Shown here one piece after another: positions 37,092-45,389 of a stretch of DNA of 64,000 bases (position 1 is the first letter of the stretch; every line of letters starts with the position of its first letter). Location of the stretch: the NCBI GenBank assembly GCA_029881795.1, contig JAOULX010000001.1, forward strand, positions 1 to 64,000. Direction: 5' to 3'. A program made the translations under genes and the position numbers. The DNA comes from Gammaproteobacteria bacterium. Its GTDB lineage: Bacteria > Pseudomonadota > Gammaproteobacteria > SZUA-229. Below the pieces are notes generated by a model. It was not told the origin of the DNA and made no database searches. It worked only from the letters and a program-made list of their open reading frames with translations.

Positions 37092-38639
37092 TCAGCGTTT
37101 TAACTGATGTGGTCGCATACCGCACAGCAACAGGCTGAGCAGATAAATCAGCGCGGCCAGCGCTATCAGCGCCAGCAGGTTGAGGATGCGCGCTGACAGC
37201 GACCAGTTTGACCAGCTTTCAAGCGCCGGCAGCCAGTACAGAATTGATAAGGCGAGACTGCTATTGGCGATAATGATTTGACTGCTAAAGCGCAGCCAGC
37301 CAGCTTGTGGCTGATAGATTTGCTGTTGCTTTAACGCAGAAAGTAACAGTGCTGCGTTCAGATAGGCCGATGCAGAGGTCGCCAGCGCGAGACCGACATG
37401 CGGCGCCTGATACTGCAGCAACACCATCGGTAAAACGAAAGCGATGTTTAAAAACATATTGGCAGTCATTGCTTTAACGGCAATCTTCATTGGTGTCTTG
37501 GTATCCTGGCGGGCGTAAAAAGCCGGTGCCAGTACCTTGATAAAAATGAAAGCCGGCAGTCCGAGTGCATAGGCCATCAGACTCAGTGAGGACATATAAC
37601 TGTCATGCTGGCTGAATTCGCCATACTGAAACAAGGTGGTCAGTATCGGAGCCGATAACAGTAATAAACCGAGTGCCGCAGGTACCGCAATCAGCATAAC
37701 CAGTCGTAATGCCCAGTCGAGAGTGTGATTAAAATCATCAGCCGATTTGTTGGCATGCTGCTTTGACAGGTTTGGCAAAATCACGGTGGCCAGCGCAATA
37801 CCAAAAACGCCGAGTGGAAACTCGACCAGTCGGTCAGAAAAATAAAGCCAGCTGACACTGCCTGCAATCAGAAAAGAGGCGATCACGGTATCCAGTAAAA
37901 GATTGATCTGAGCCACTGAAGAACCAATGATTGCCGGAATCATCAACTGGCTGATTTTTTTAACACCAGCATGATTGCGCTTAAATCGGGGTCGTGGCAT
38001 CAGACCAAGGCGGATTAAAAACGGTATTTGAAAGGCCAACTGAGTAAAACCGGCTAAAGCCACGCCCCAGGCTAACGCGATCACCGGTTGCTCAAATAAC
38101 GGTGACAGCCACAACGCTGCGCCAATCAGACAGATATTCAGAAAAACCGGGGTGAAGGCCGGCACCGCAAATTGATTGAAACTGTTTAAAATGCCACCGG
38201 AAAATGCCACTAAAGAAATGAAGAAAATATAGGGAAAGGTGATGCGTAGCATCTCGCTGGTGAGCGCAAAGCGATCGACATCATCGTAAAAACCGGGAGC
38301 AAAGAGCATCACCACCAGCGGCGCGGCGGCGATACAAAGCGTGGTGATAAACAGCAAAACAGCGCCTAAACTGCCGGCCACATGATCCAGTAGATCAATT
38401 AAGGCTTCGCGTGAGCGGGTTTCTTTATATTCTGAAAAAACCGGCACGAAGGACTGAGCAAAAGCACCTTCAGCAAACAGACGGCGAAGAAAGTTGGGAA
38501 TCTTGAAGGCCACGAAAAAAGCATCGGTGCCGGCATTAGCGCCAAAGATATGGGCAAAAATAATATCACGAGCCAGACCCATAAAACGGGAAATGGTGGT
38601 CATGATGCTGACAATGGCGGTAGATTGAAGCAGTTTCAC
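37092..38639 (-). CDS. murJ: Lipid II flippase MurJ
   Basis: A 515-residue polytopic membrane protein (14 helices expected) that flips the peptidoglycan precursor lipid II. It has the MurJ start (TTISRFMGLARDIIFAHIFG) and the NFLRRLFAEGAFAQSFVPVF segment with conserved arginines, plus FYARQDTKTPMKIA. The GTG start at 38639 aligns with the family N-terminus. It is divergent from rpsT across 278 bp. Confidence 0.96.
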   Translation of the reverse strand: MKLLQSTAIVSIMTTISRFMGLARDIIFAHIFGANAGTDAFFVAFKIPNFLRRLFAEGAFAQSFVPVFSEYKETRSREALIDLLDHVAGSLGAVLLFITTLCIAAAPLVVMLFAPGFYDDVDRFALTSEMLRITFPYIFFISLVAFSGGILNSFNQFAVPAFTPVFLNICLIGAALWLSPLFEQPVIALAWGVALAGFTQLAFQIPFLIRLGLMPRPRFKRNHAGVKKISQLMIPAIIGSSVAQINLLLDTVIASFLIAGSVSWLYFSDRLVEFPLGVFGIALATVILPNLSKQHANKSADDFNHTLDWALRLVMLIAVPAALGLLLLSAPILTTLFQYGEFSQHDSYMSSLSLMAYALGLPAFIFIKVLAPAFYARQDTKTPMKIAVKAMTANMFLNIAFVLPMVLLQYQAPHVGLALATSASAYLNAALLLSALKQQQIYQPQAGWLRFSSQIIIANSSLALSILYWLPALESWSNWSLSARILNLLALIALAALIYLLSLLLCGMRPHQLKR

Positions 38640-38903
38640 GTAATTTAAGTGGGATTCAGAGTTTGTTATCGATAATTGCTATTTTATGCCAGCAAAGCTC
38701 ACAGGCACAGAGATTGTTTGTATATTTATTTTCAAAATTAAAACGGTTACTTAGTGGTTGTTTTTAAAGGCTATTATTTTAATATCCCTGGATCTGTGAG
38801 GTGCTGTCAGCAACACAGCCGGGTTAAACCAGTAATTCTTGCCGGCTGCTATTGATATATAGGCATAAAGCTGGCAGAATACGCGATCTTTAAATTTGAT
38901 GTG

Positions 38904-38919
38904 AATGGAGATTTCCATT
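38904..38919 (+). promoter_or_regulatory. Hairpin covering the rpsT ribosome-binding site and start codon
   Basis: aatgga (38904-38909) pairs with tccatt (38914-38919) around a GATT loop. The stem and loop contain the GGAG Shine-Dalgarno (38907-38910) and the first two bases of the UUG start codon. Pairing would block initiation, fitting the known translational autoregulation of S20, though the short stem is modest in strength. Confidence 0.5.
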
Positions 38920-39178
38920 GGCTAATTCTGCACAGGCGAGAAAACGTGCTCGTCAGGCTGAAACAAGACGTCAGCATAATGCTGGTATGCGTTCAATGTT
39001 TCGTACCTATGTAAAAAAAGTTGTATATGCTGTTGAAGCAGGCGAAAAAGCTCAGGCTGAAGACGCTTATAAAGCAGCAATTCCTGTTATTGACGGCATG
39101 GTTTCAAAAGGCCTGATTCACAAGAACAAAGCAGCGCGCCATAAAAGTCGCCTGAATGCTACAGTTCGTGCAATGTAA
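38918..39178 (+). CDS. rpsT: 30S ribosomal protein S20
   Basis: An 86-residue basic ribosomal protein (start [14 protein letters not shown]), of standard length. It binds 16S rRNA early in assembly. The start codon is TTG with GGAG eight bases upstream; a UUG start is also used by E. coli rpsT, where S20 represses its own translation. A small hairpin overlaps this start here. A terminator follows. murJ is divergent. Confidence 0.97.
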   Translation: MANSAQARKRARQAETRRQHNAGMRSMFRTYVKKVVYAVEAGEKAQAEDAYKAAIPVIDGMVSKGLIHKNKAARHKSRLNATVRAM

Positions 39179-39200
39179 TTGCGGCGTTTAGTGTTGATGT

Positions 39201-39228
39201 AAAAAAGCCGGTTAAAACCGGCTTTTTT
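39201..39228. terminator. Terminator after rpsT
   Basis: aaaaaagccggtt (39201-39213) pairs with aaccggctttttt (39216-39228) around two bases. It is a strong intrinsic terminator just after rpsT, and near-symmetric. Confidence 0.92.
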
Positions 39229-39294
39229 ATTGTCTGTGAATTGACCTATAGTGTTTGAAACAGAATCAGTACGGTTTGTGTTGCGGAGAGCTCA

Positions 39295-40674
39295 ATGAAT
39301 TCCAATCAATATGATCTGCTAATTGTTGGCGGCGGTGTATCCGGTACAGCCTTGCTCTACATGGCGGCCAAGTACACCGATATTCAGCGCATTGGTCTGT
39401 TAGAAAAATACGCTGCTCCGGCGCGGGTAAATTCATTATCGAGTAATAACAGCCAGACCCTGCATTGCGGTGATATAGAAACCAATTACACGCTCGAAAA
39501 AGCGCTCAAGGTAAAACGCGCTGCCAGCATGTTGCGAAACTATGCGACCGCGTTGCCAGACAGTGATCATGTTATTTTCAAATTCCCGAAAATGGTGCTG
39601 GGCGTAGGTGAGCAGGAATGCGCGCAACTGCGTGAGCGCTATAAAGTGTTTTCGCCGCATTACCCCCATTTAAAACTGCTGGATAAAAAAGCCATCGCCA
39701 AAATAGAGCCAACAGTGGCAATGACTAATGGTGGCTTTCGTGAAGATGAGGTGTTGGCTCTGGGTTCGACCGACGAATATACTGCGGTCAATTTTGAAGC
39801 CTTGTCACGATCTTTCATCAGGCAGGCACAGAAAACAGACAATAAAGAAATTGATATTCATTTTAATGAAACCGTAATGCATATCAAAATCGAACAGGAT
39901 CGTTTCCTGGTTGAAACCAAAGGCACCTGCTATCAAACAAAATCACTGGTGGTTTGTGCCGGTGGTCACAGTTTGAAACTGGCGCACGATCTGGGCTATG
40001 GTTTGCATTACTCCTGTCTGCCGGTGGCCGGCAGCTATTATTTTGCCCCGTATTGTTTGAACGGCAAAGTCTATACAGTGCAGAACGATGCGCTGCCGTT
40101 TGCAGCCATTCATGGTGATCCGGATGTGCTGGTGCCAGGAGAAACACGCTTTGGGCCAACAGCCTTGGTGCTACCGATTCTTGAGCGTTATAACCTGCGT
40201 ACCTTACCGGATTTTCTGCAAGTGTTTCGGTTTGACCGCAAGGTCGGCAAAGTGTTGTGGGATTTGCTGCGGGTAAGAGACATCAGAAACTACATGTTTA
40301 AAAATATGTTGTTTGAGATCCCGTTGATTCGAAAAATATTATTCTTAAAAGATGTGCGTAAAATTGTGCCATCACTACGCTTTAAAGATCTAAAGTTTGC
40401 GCGTCGAGTAGGTGGTATTCGTCCTCAACTTATCGACAAAATCAATGCAAAGCTATTGATGGGAGAGGCCAAGATTGATACCGACATCGGTGCGATATTT
40501 AATATGACGCCATCACCCGGTGGCACATCCTGTCTCGAAAATGCCGAAATTGATATGCGAAGCATTGCCGCTTTTCTGAAACTTAAAGTAGATGATGAGG
40601 CGATTAAGCGCGACCTGTTAGGTGATGACCATCAACATGGCAATGAAGATTTTACCGGACGAGTTATTTCATAG
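39295..40674 (+). CDS. Malate:quinone oxidoreductase-like FAD-dependent dehydrogenase
   Basis: A 459-residue flavoprotein. The N-terminal FAD fold (LLIVGGGVSGTALLYMAAKY), the SNNSQTLHCGDIETNY segment, the FGPTALVLPILERY region and the C-terminal MTPSPGGTSCLENAE resemble Mqo, which oxidises malate to oxaloacetate with quinone reduction. It is shorter than typical Mqo (about 490-550), and some stretches are divergent, so another hydroxyacid or quinone role is possible. GGAG precedes the ATG. It is the first gene of the segment between rpsT and proB. Confidence 0.75.
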   Translation: MNSNQYDLLIVGGGVSGTALLYMAAKYTDIQRIGLLEKYAAPARVNSLSSNNSQTLHCGDIETNYTLEKALKVKRAASMLRNYATALPDSDHVIFKFPKMVLGVGEQECAQLRERYKVFSPHYPHLKLLDKKAIAKIEPTVAMTNGGFREDEVLALGSTDEYTAVNFEALSRSFIRQAQKTDNKEIDIHFNETVMHIKIEQDRFLVETKGTCYQTKSLVVCAGGHSLKLAHDLGYGLHYSCLPVAGSYYFAPYCLNGKVYTVQNDALPFAAIHGDPDVLVPGETRFGPTALVLPILERYNLRTLPDFLQVFRFDRKVGKVLWDLLRVRDIRNYMFKNMLFEIPLIRKILFLKDVRKIVPSLRFKDLKFARRVGGIRPQLIDKINAKLLMGEAKIDTDIGAIFNMTPSPGGTSCLENAEIDMRSIAAFLKLKVDDEAIKRDLLGDDHQHGNEDFTGRVIS

Positions 40675-40689
40675 CCCTGTTGACAGGCT

Positions 40690-41975
40690 TTATGCGTAAA
40701 TTCGATGCGTCCATGTGGTCAGGCCAGAGGCAACGCTGCCGGATGCGTCACCAACCACGATATCAATGTCGCCATAGTGAGAGCGAATTCAGTCCTCAAT
40801 GATCGGCGATTTAACAGTGCCGCCGGTAACATAAATAAGATCGGGTTTTCCCTCGGCCAGAACTTCTACTTCTTTCATTAAGGAGACGAACACATTAAGT
40901 TCCACGCTCGATAGACTCGCGTAAATCATCGCGAGAGACTGGAATAATAAAATCGTCTTCAATATATTCAAGCGGCAGCATCACGCTATCGTGTTCGGAT
41001 AAACTGATTTTCGCCAGCTCGACACTACGGTTGAGCTGAAGTATTAAGCGTTCCTGTTGAAGTATCTGCAAGCGTTTAAATTTATCCTTGTCGACGGCCT
41101 GAGCAAGATAAGAGGCAATTACGCGCCGGATTTGTGCAGATAAAAATTGCGCCTGAATATTCACATCATTAATAGTGACAGCACCCCAGAACAGTGTCAC
41201 CGGTATTGGCATCCCGCTTTTCATAAGAGAGTCTTTACCAAAATGGGGCATAATATTTTTTAAGGCTAATTTTATATCGAGATCAGTACCACCAATGCGG
41301 TCACCGCTATGGCCAAGTATCGAATCGGTTCTGTCACTGTTCTCAATATAAGATAGCCCCAGCTTAACCATTGAGCAGTCGGTGGTACCACCACCGGCAT
41401 CCAGCACAAGCACCAGTTTGTCATCGGTCAGGCTGCGCTCAAAATCAAGTGCCGCTGCCATCGGCTCCATCTGAAACTCAATGTTTTTAAATCCTGCCGC
41501 CATAGCGGAGCGCTCAATAATCTCAAGCGCTTGTGCATTACCGGCTTCGCCACGCGTGCCATGAAAATTTACTGGCCGACCCAGCACAATGTCCTGAATT
41601 TCTGATTGTGTATTGTTCTCGGCATTATTTATTATATGTGCCAGCATTCGGCGAGTGATGTCCGAGAACAAATAGATTTGTTGTTGGCTAATATCCACAC
41701 CGAGAAAAGATTTGGGTGACTTAATCAAGTAACCGCTTTGCGAGTCTTCAATATGACGAAGAATCGCGGCTTCACCGAAAAGGGTTTCCTTGTCTGCGTG
41801 TAATGTGTTGCTGATAGACTGGTTGGCTTGTCTGCTTTGTATATAGTTTAGTGGGATGTATACAAGGCAGAGGGTAGCTGGTTGCTGTGTCCTTCAAGAG
41901 CAAGAAGAGTCGGTCGATTGTTTTTCCATATACCGATTAAGCAATTAGAAGTGCAATGTCGAGGCCTGCGTACAT
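40690..41975 (-). pseudogene. Degenerate YegD-type Hsp70-family chaperone gene
   Basis: Fragments match YegD, a DnaK-like ATPase, in order. The start is MYAGLD at 41975. Then come LPSALYTS in another frame, SPKSFLG, GRPVNF and DAGGGTTDCS in a third (41728-40895), and PDLIYVTGGT after another shift. The tail ends GDASGSVASG before TAA at 40692-40690. At least three frameshifts are needed (about 41950, 41830 and 40903) plus an in-frame TGA at 40791-40789 after SPIIED, perhaps from CGA. The N-terminal adenosine-phosphate loop lies in the damaged part. The longest intact frame (277 residues) lacks both ends, so the gene is probably non-functional. Sequencing errors could explain one shift but hardly all. 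Confidence 0.85.
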
Positions 41976-42066
41976 TTTTCACCTGTTTTTTTGGCTGTGG
42001 AAATTTAGAGGGCAGATTATATCATTTTATATATTTGGGGTATGAAGGTGGTGTTATTTTTAAGAT

Positions 42067-42303
42067 AAAGTCAAAAGCGTCGGTGGCTGACCGACAGCAG
42101 GTCACTTTTCTGTCTACAGCAACAGCAAAGTAACCAAAAGAATGCTGCCCCTTAATCAAGCTCTCATTAAAAGGCAATGAGAGTACCCTCGACAGTAGTA
42201 ATATCGACGGCTGCTGCGGAACTCGCACAAAGAGCGTGCTCAGACATCCTCGCAGAAAGCCCCGTCTATATTACGTCTTTCTCGGCATGGTTAAATGGGT
42301 AAA
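42067..42303 (+). repeat. Dispersed structured repeat, copy A
   Basis: About 237 bp, closely matching the reverse complement of copy B (44155-44412) and more distantly copy C (43793-44103). Landmarks in order are a GTCGGT...ACCGAC hairpin, a TTACTTTTCTG-type stem (damaged here), a ctctcatt/aatgagag hairpin, the conserved CGGCTGCTGCGGAACTCG, and CCTCGCAGAAAGCC. It is flanked by a 12-bp direct repeat, aagtcaaaagcg (42068-42079 and 42308-42319). The short frames it contains look conserved only because the DNA repeats. It fills most of the gene-free stretch 41976-42390. Confidence 0.85.
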
Positions 42304-42390
42304 TGGTAAGTCAAAAGCGATTAAAAAAGCTGGAAAGAAAACTTAAATAACATAGATCAATTAATTGTGGTTAGTGTCCGATTGTGCCAA

Positions 42391-42757
42391 CTATTGCTGA
42401 TGCGTTATTTTCCTGGCAATCAGCGTATATTCCGAATTGGAATTACTGAATTTGGTTTTCTGTATAAGGAGAAATCCCGCCTTCTCAAGTGCCTGCTCCA
42501 GTTGCCGGTGGGTCAGAATGTTAATTAATGGCGTGAAACCTATCAAACCTAAGAGTCGAAATAGGCCTGTCACAATTTTATTGTGTTCACCCAGGCAAGC
42601 TGTTTCCAGAATAAACAGACCATCAGAATTCAATAACTCATGAACGCGTTTGAATACGGCCTCAATATCTTCAAAAAAATGCAGCACATAAAATGCCATC
42701 ACAAGATCAAAGATTTCTGTTTTTAAACAAGATGTTTGCATAGACACCCATCTTAAC
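42391..42757 (-). pseudogene. Truncated class I SAM-dependent methyltransferase, C-terminal part
   Basis: The frame encodes the second half of a methyltransferase: FDLVMAFYVLHFFED (motif IV to post-IV), LLNSDGLFILETACLG (motif VI), and a C-terminal helix pair with HRQLEQALEKAGF. The SAM-binding glycine-rich motif I, which should lie about 60 residues upstream, is missing. The frame starts inside the left end of the MITE-like element at 42743-42756, so truncation by that insertion is likely. An ATG at 42741 could still start a 116-residue peptide, but it could not bind SAM as a normal enzyme. Confidence 0.7.
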
Positions 42758-42894
42758 AAAATATGTCCGGCACCTTTAACTAATGATTCTCATTTGTCAC
42801 CGACCTCTTTTGTTTTAGGTATTTGTTATTTACTAATTGATGTGGCAAGGCTCTGTTTTTATTGGTTTTTTACGAAAGTCTTAAGATGGGTGTC
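42743..42894. mobile_element. MITE-like element with perfect 14-bp terminal inverted repeats
   Basis: gacacccatcttaa (42743-42756) and its exact complement ttaagatgggtgtc (42881-42894) bound 152 bp without a coding frame. The inside is AT-rich and holds one REP-like word, tgtcaccgacctc (42795-42807). TTGCAT appears on both outer sides (42737-42742 and 42903-42908) but not directly adjacent on the right, so a target duplication is uncertain. It abuts the methyltransferase fragment. The mobilising transposase is not in the window. Confidence 0.65.
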
Positions 42895-43062
42895 CAGGTA
42901 GGTTGCATCCAATAAATATAACTATTAGTATTATATATATGTTTTTTATAAATTTAATACTCATTCTATTCCCATATTATTGGTTGATGCTTGAATTGAG
43001 AGACTAGGCGAGTTTTATTGCCTGTCCCGGCTTATTTTTTATGTGGTGAGCTTGGGATTTAC

Positions 43063-43106
43063 GGGGTCGGTGACAGCGCTAATGCTTCTTATTTGTCACT
43101 GACCCC
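43063..43106. repeat. REP-like palindrome
   Basis: ggggtcggtgaca (43063-43075) and tgtcactgacccc (43094-43106) form a 13-bp stem with one G:U pair and an 18-nt loop, ten bases past the stop of the lipoprotein gene on its minus strand. The same word occurs in the MITE-like element at 42795. Short palindromes of this kind are mobilised by REP-associated Y1 transposases in other genomes. The rest of 42895-43062 is AT-rich with no gene. Confidence 0.6.
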
Positions 43107-43116
43107 TTATTGTTTG

Positions 43117-43494
43117 TTAGGTTTTTTTGTTTATTTTCACTAAGTCACCCTCTACAATAACGCAATCTTGTCCATAAATAATAGCTGACCAAGCATTGTG
43201 ATTTATTCTTACATTTACCAATAAATCTCCATCTAAGCCTTCTTTCTGTCCATTAGAAATAGCGTCATCCATTGCTCTTTGAAGCCTGTCATCAGAGTGG
43301 CCCATTGGTAAAAAGAAAACACTATGAATACACGAATTACCTTCAACTTTTTGTTTAGATGAATCTCCAATACTATAGTTTAAGTTTCTTACATTTTGTG
43401 TTGATGCTGCTGTAAAGTTACCAAGCCTAGTTGAGCAACCAGTTATAAGTACGGCTGATGCAATTAAACCAACATAAGATAATTTTTTAATCAT
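43117..43494 (-). CDS. Putative lipoprotein, about 125 residues
   Basis: The frame starts best at ATG 43494 (MIKKLSYVGLIASAVL), followed by the lipobox ITGC, so Cys at about residue 20 would be lipidated. The mature part has two more cysteines (in NSCIHSV and GQDCVIV) and the segment FFLPMGHSDDRLQRAMDDA. No family is assigned. The gene is clearly more AT-rich than the core genes and sits among repeats, suggesting horizontal origin. A longer frame back to 43557 would destroy the signal peptide. A REP-like palindrome follows its stop. Confidence 0.7.
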   Translation of the reverse strand: MIKKLSYVGLIASAVLITGCSTRLGNFTAASTQNVRNLNYSIGDSSKQKVEGNSCIHSVFFLPMGHSDDRLQRAMDDAISNGQKEGLDGDLLVNVRINHNAWSAIIYGQDCVIVEGDLVKINKKT

Positions 43495-43590
43495 ATTTAA
43501 CATCCACGTCTTTATTAGAATTTCATACTTCACTTGTGACGCATTCAAATAAAGCATGATTGGTTATTATTAACCTAACTAAAAGTAGAA

Positions 43591-43627
43591 GCCCTAAAAA
43601 GCCATTTTAAAAAGGGCTTTTTAGGGC
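43591..43627. repeat. 13-bp inverted repeat hairpin upstream of the lipoprotein gene
   Basis: gccctaaaaagcc and its complement ggctttttagggc are separated by an A/T-rich 11-nt loop. The stem contains A- and T-runs, so the structure resembles a terminator, but no gene clearly ends here. It may be a relic of a lost neighbour. Confidence 0.5.
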
Positions 43628-43792
43628 CAAGAAAATTTCTATCTTCAACTTAATCATTTACTTATTGATTTTTATGTGGCCTATCCATGATTACTAAAGG
43701 CGCTTTATTGTTGAGATGTTCTATATTGGCAGTGAATCTAGTAAATCGCAATAGTGGATGTTGTCCGATTGGTGGCCGAAGAGGTGTTTTTT

Positions 43793-44103
43793 AAAGTCAA
43801 AGGCTGTGGGTTTCCCGCACCAACGGGCGTGTTACCTTTGTAAAACACGTCCCTGTGTTTTTCCCTTCGGGCTTGCGCTTAAATTCATTCCTGATGAATT
43901 TATCTTGCTCGTACAAGAAACGTAACCCAAAGAATACGCCCCATTTCACAAGCCCGCATAAACAACATGCGGGTGCCCTCATTACTCGTAATTTCTGTGG
44001 CTGCTGTGAAACTCGCATATAAAACATGCTCAAACAGTCACAGCAGAAAGCTCCACAGAAATCAATCGCGCTTCGGCTTGATCAGACGGGGAGGGTGGAT
44101 CAA
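43793..44103 (+). repeat. Dispersed structured repeat, divergent copy C
   Basis: It begins aaagtcaaaggc like A and B and keeps the same order of landmarks with different bases. These are a GTGGG...CCCGCAC hairpin, cgtaacccaaagaa, a segment ending GCCCTC, then CTGTGGCTGCTGTGAAACTCG, GCTCAAACA, GCAGAAAGC and a final GGGGAGGGTGG. Length differs by an internal insertion. Compensating changes in the hairpin arms suggest the structure, not a protein, is conserved. Confidence 0.65.
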
Positions 44104-44154
44104 AAGAAAAAACCTTTTGTTTAACAATTTTTTAGACTTTGAAGTAGATGTTGA

Positions 44155-44412
44155 TTTCACCTCCCCATTTAACCAAGCCGAGGAAGGCGTAATATCGACG
44201 GTGTTTTCTGCGAGGATGTTTGAGTGAATGATGTTTTTTATCATTTACGAGTTCCGCAGCAGCCGTCGATATTGCGGCTGACGAGGGTACTTTCATTGCC
44301 TTTTAATGAGAGCTTGATTAAGGGGCGGCATTCTTTTGGTTACTTTTCTGTTGCTGTAGACAGAAAAGTAACCTGCTGTCGGTCAGCCACCGACGCCTTT
44401 GATTTTGACTTT
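44155..44412 (-). repeat. Dispersed structured repeat, copy B (inverted relative to A)
   Basis: The reverse complement matches copy A over its whole length at high identity by eye. The hairpin ggttacttttctgt / acagaaaagtaacc (44338-44373) is a perfect 14-bp stem here, whereas copy A carries substitutions in both arms. The tail faces copy C. A and B bracket the 2-kb stretch with the methyltransferase fragment, MITE and lipoprotein. Confidence 0.85.
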
Positions 44413-44436
44413 GCTATAAAACAAAAAAAATACAGC

Positions 44437-45297
44437 CTATTTTTTCTGGCCACTACTAACCGTCTCAAACACCGCTGTCCCCACCACAATCGCACCACCT
44501 ATAATCGTCGTCCACTCCGGCATTTCCGCTAAAAAGATAGCCGCAAAAAGCGTACCGTAAACAACCTGCATGCAACCGACCAAACCAGCTGTTTTGGCTT
44601 TTAAATGCAACAGACTATGCGCAAATAATGTGTGTGGTACGGCGGTAAAAAAGACACCGAGTATCAATAACTGTAACCACTGCGTTTGAGAAACATCAAC
44701 AATAACCTGACCTGAAAAAGGCAATAACATCACAAACACAATGATGGTCTGATAAAACAAAGCGTGTCTGGCCGGATAGGCTTTGAAATAACGACCATGA
44801 ATGATATTGCGCAATGCAAATAAAAACGCCGAGAAGACACCCCAGAAAACGCCCTGTGCTGTTTCATTGTCGATCGAAAATTCCGGTACCAGCAGGTAGA
44901 TCCCAAACAGCACTAAAAAGGCACTGATGATGTCTTTGATATGCGGCTTCTCGCCATGAAAAAACGGCTCAAGGAACACCGTGATAACCGGGTATGTATA
45001 GAGCGAGATGATACCTACCGCGATGGATGAGACCTGCATCGCGTGAAAGTAGGTGACCCAGTGGGTGCCGAGCAAAACACCGAGAATAGCGGCTGTGATG
45101 TAATCACGCGGATTTTTAAGCAGTAAAGATTCTTGCAGAAATTTTATATAAATAGCGATGGCAAAAATGGCAAATAGACTGCGCAGCAGTGTGATCTCAA
45201 TCGCGCTAAGGCTGATAAGTTTTGAAAAAAGAGCGGTCAGGCCGAAGATGAGAACGGCGCTGTGGACTGAGAGTAGCCCCTCATTGTGTTTATTCAT
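44437..45297 (-). CDS. EamA-family (DMT superfamily) transporter
   Basis: A 286-residue membrane protein with ten predicted helices in two five-helix repeats (about residues 8-140 and 148-280), the EamA arrangement. Features include the RSLFAIFAIAIY and PVITVFLEPFF segments. The family exports amino acids, sugars or other metabolites; the substrate cannot be told. It ends 25 bp from repeat copy B and is divergent from the YhiN-type gene. Confidence 0.88.
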   Translation of the reverse strand: MNKHNEGLLSVHSAVLIFGLTALFSKLISLSAIEITLLRSLFAIFAIAIYIKFLQESLLLKNPRDYITAAILGVLLGTHWVTYFHAMQVSSIAVGIISLYTYPVITVFLEPFFHGEKPHIKDIISAFLVLFGIYLLVPEFSIDNETAQGVFWGVFSAFLFALRNIIHGRYFKAYPARHALFYQTIIVFVMLLPFSGQVIVDVSQTQWLQLLILGVFFTAVPHTLFAHSLLHLKAKTAGLVGCMQVVYGTLFAAIFLAEMPEWTTIIGGAIVVGTAVFETVSSGQKK

Positions 45298-45389
45298 AAT
45301 GATATCCGATGAAACAGCGTGATATTTTAACCTGTGTGTATGACGGATTGATATAATTGATTAAATTCTGTATTTGATGGCAGGCTCTG

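Larger units (their letters stand above)
43495..44436. other. Gene-free stretch with hairpin and repeat copies C and B
   Basis: No convincing gene. It contains an uneven hairpin, gccctaaaaagcc (43591-43603) with ggctttttagggc (43615-43627), then AT-rich unique DNA, then repeat copies C and B in tail-to-tail orientation. Short open frames here follow the repeats and have no protein-like features. Confidence 0.6.

Noticed and set aside
40895-41728. Treating the 277-codon frame as an intact Hsp70-type gene
   Set aside because: It lacks both the N-terminal phosphate loop and the C-terminal part, which are found in other frames on either side.
42022-42228. Open reading frame on the minus strand inside repeat copy A resembling one in copy B
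   Set aside because: Similarity follows from the DNA repeat. The peptides have no domain features, the frame changes at the repeat edges, and stems explain the conserved bases better.
44224-44532. Plus-strand frame over repeat copy B running into the EamA gene
   Set aside because: It overlaps the well-supported transporter gene on the other strand and is an artefact of the repeat.
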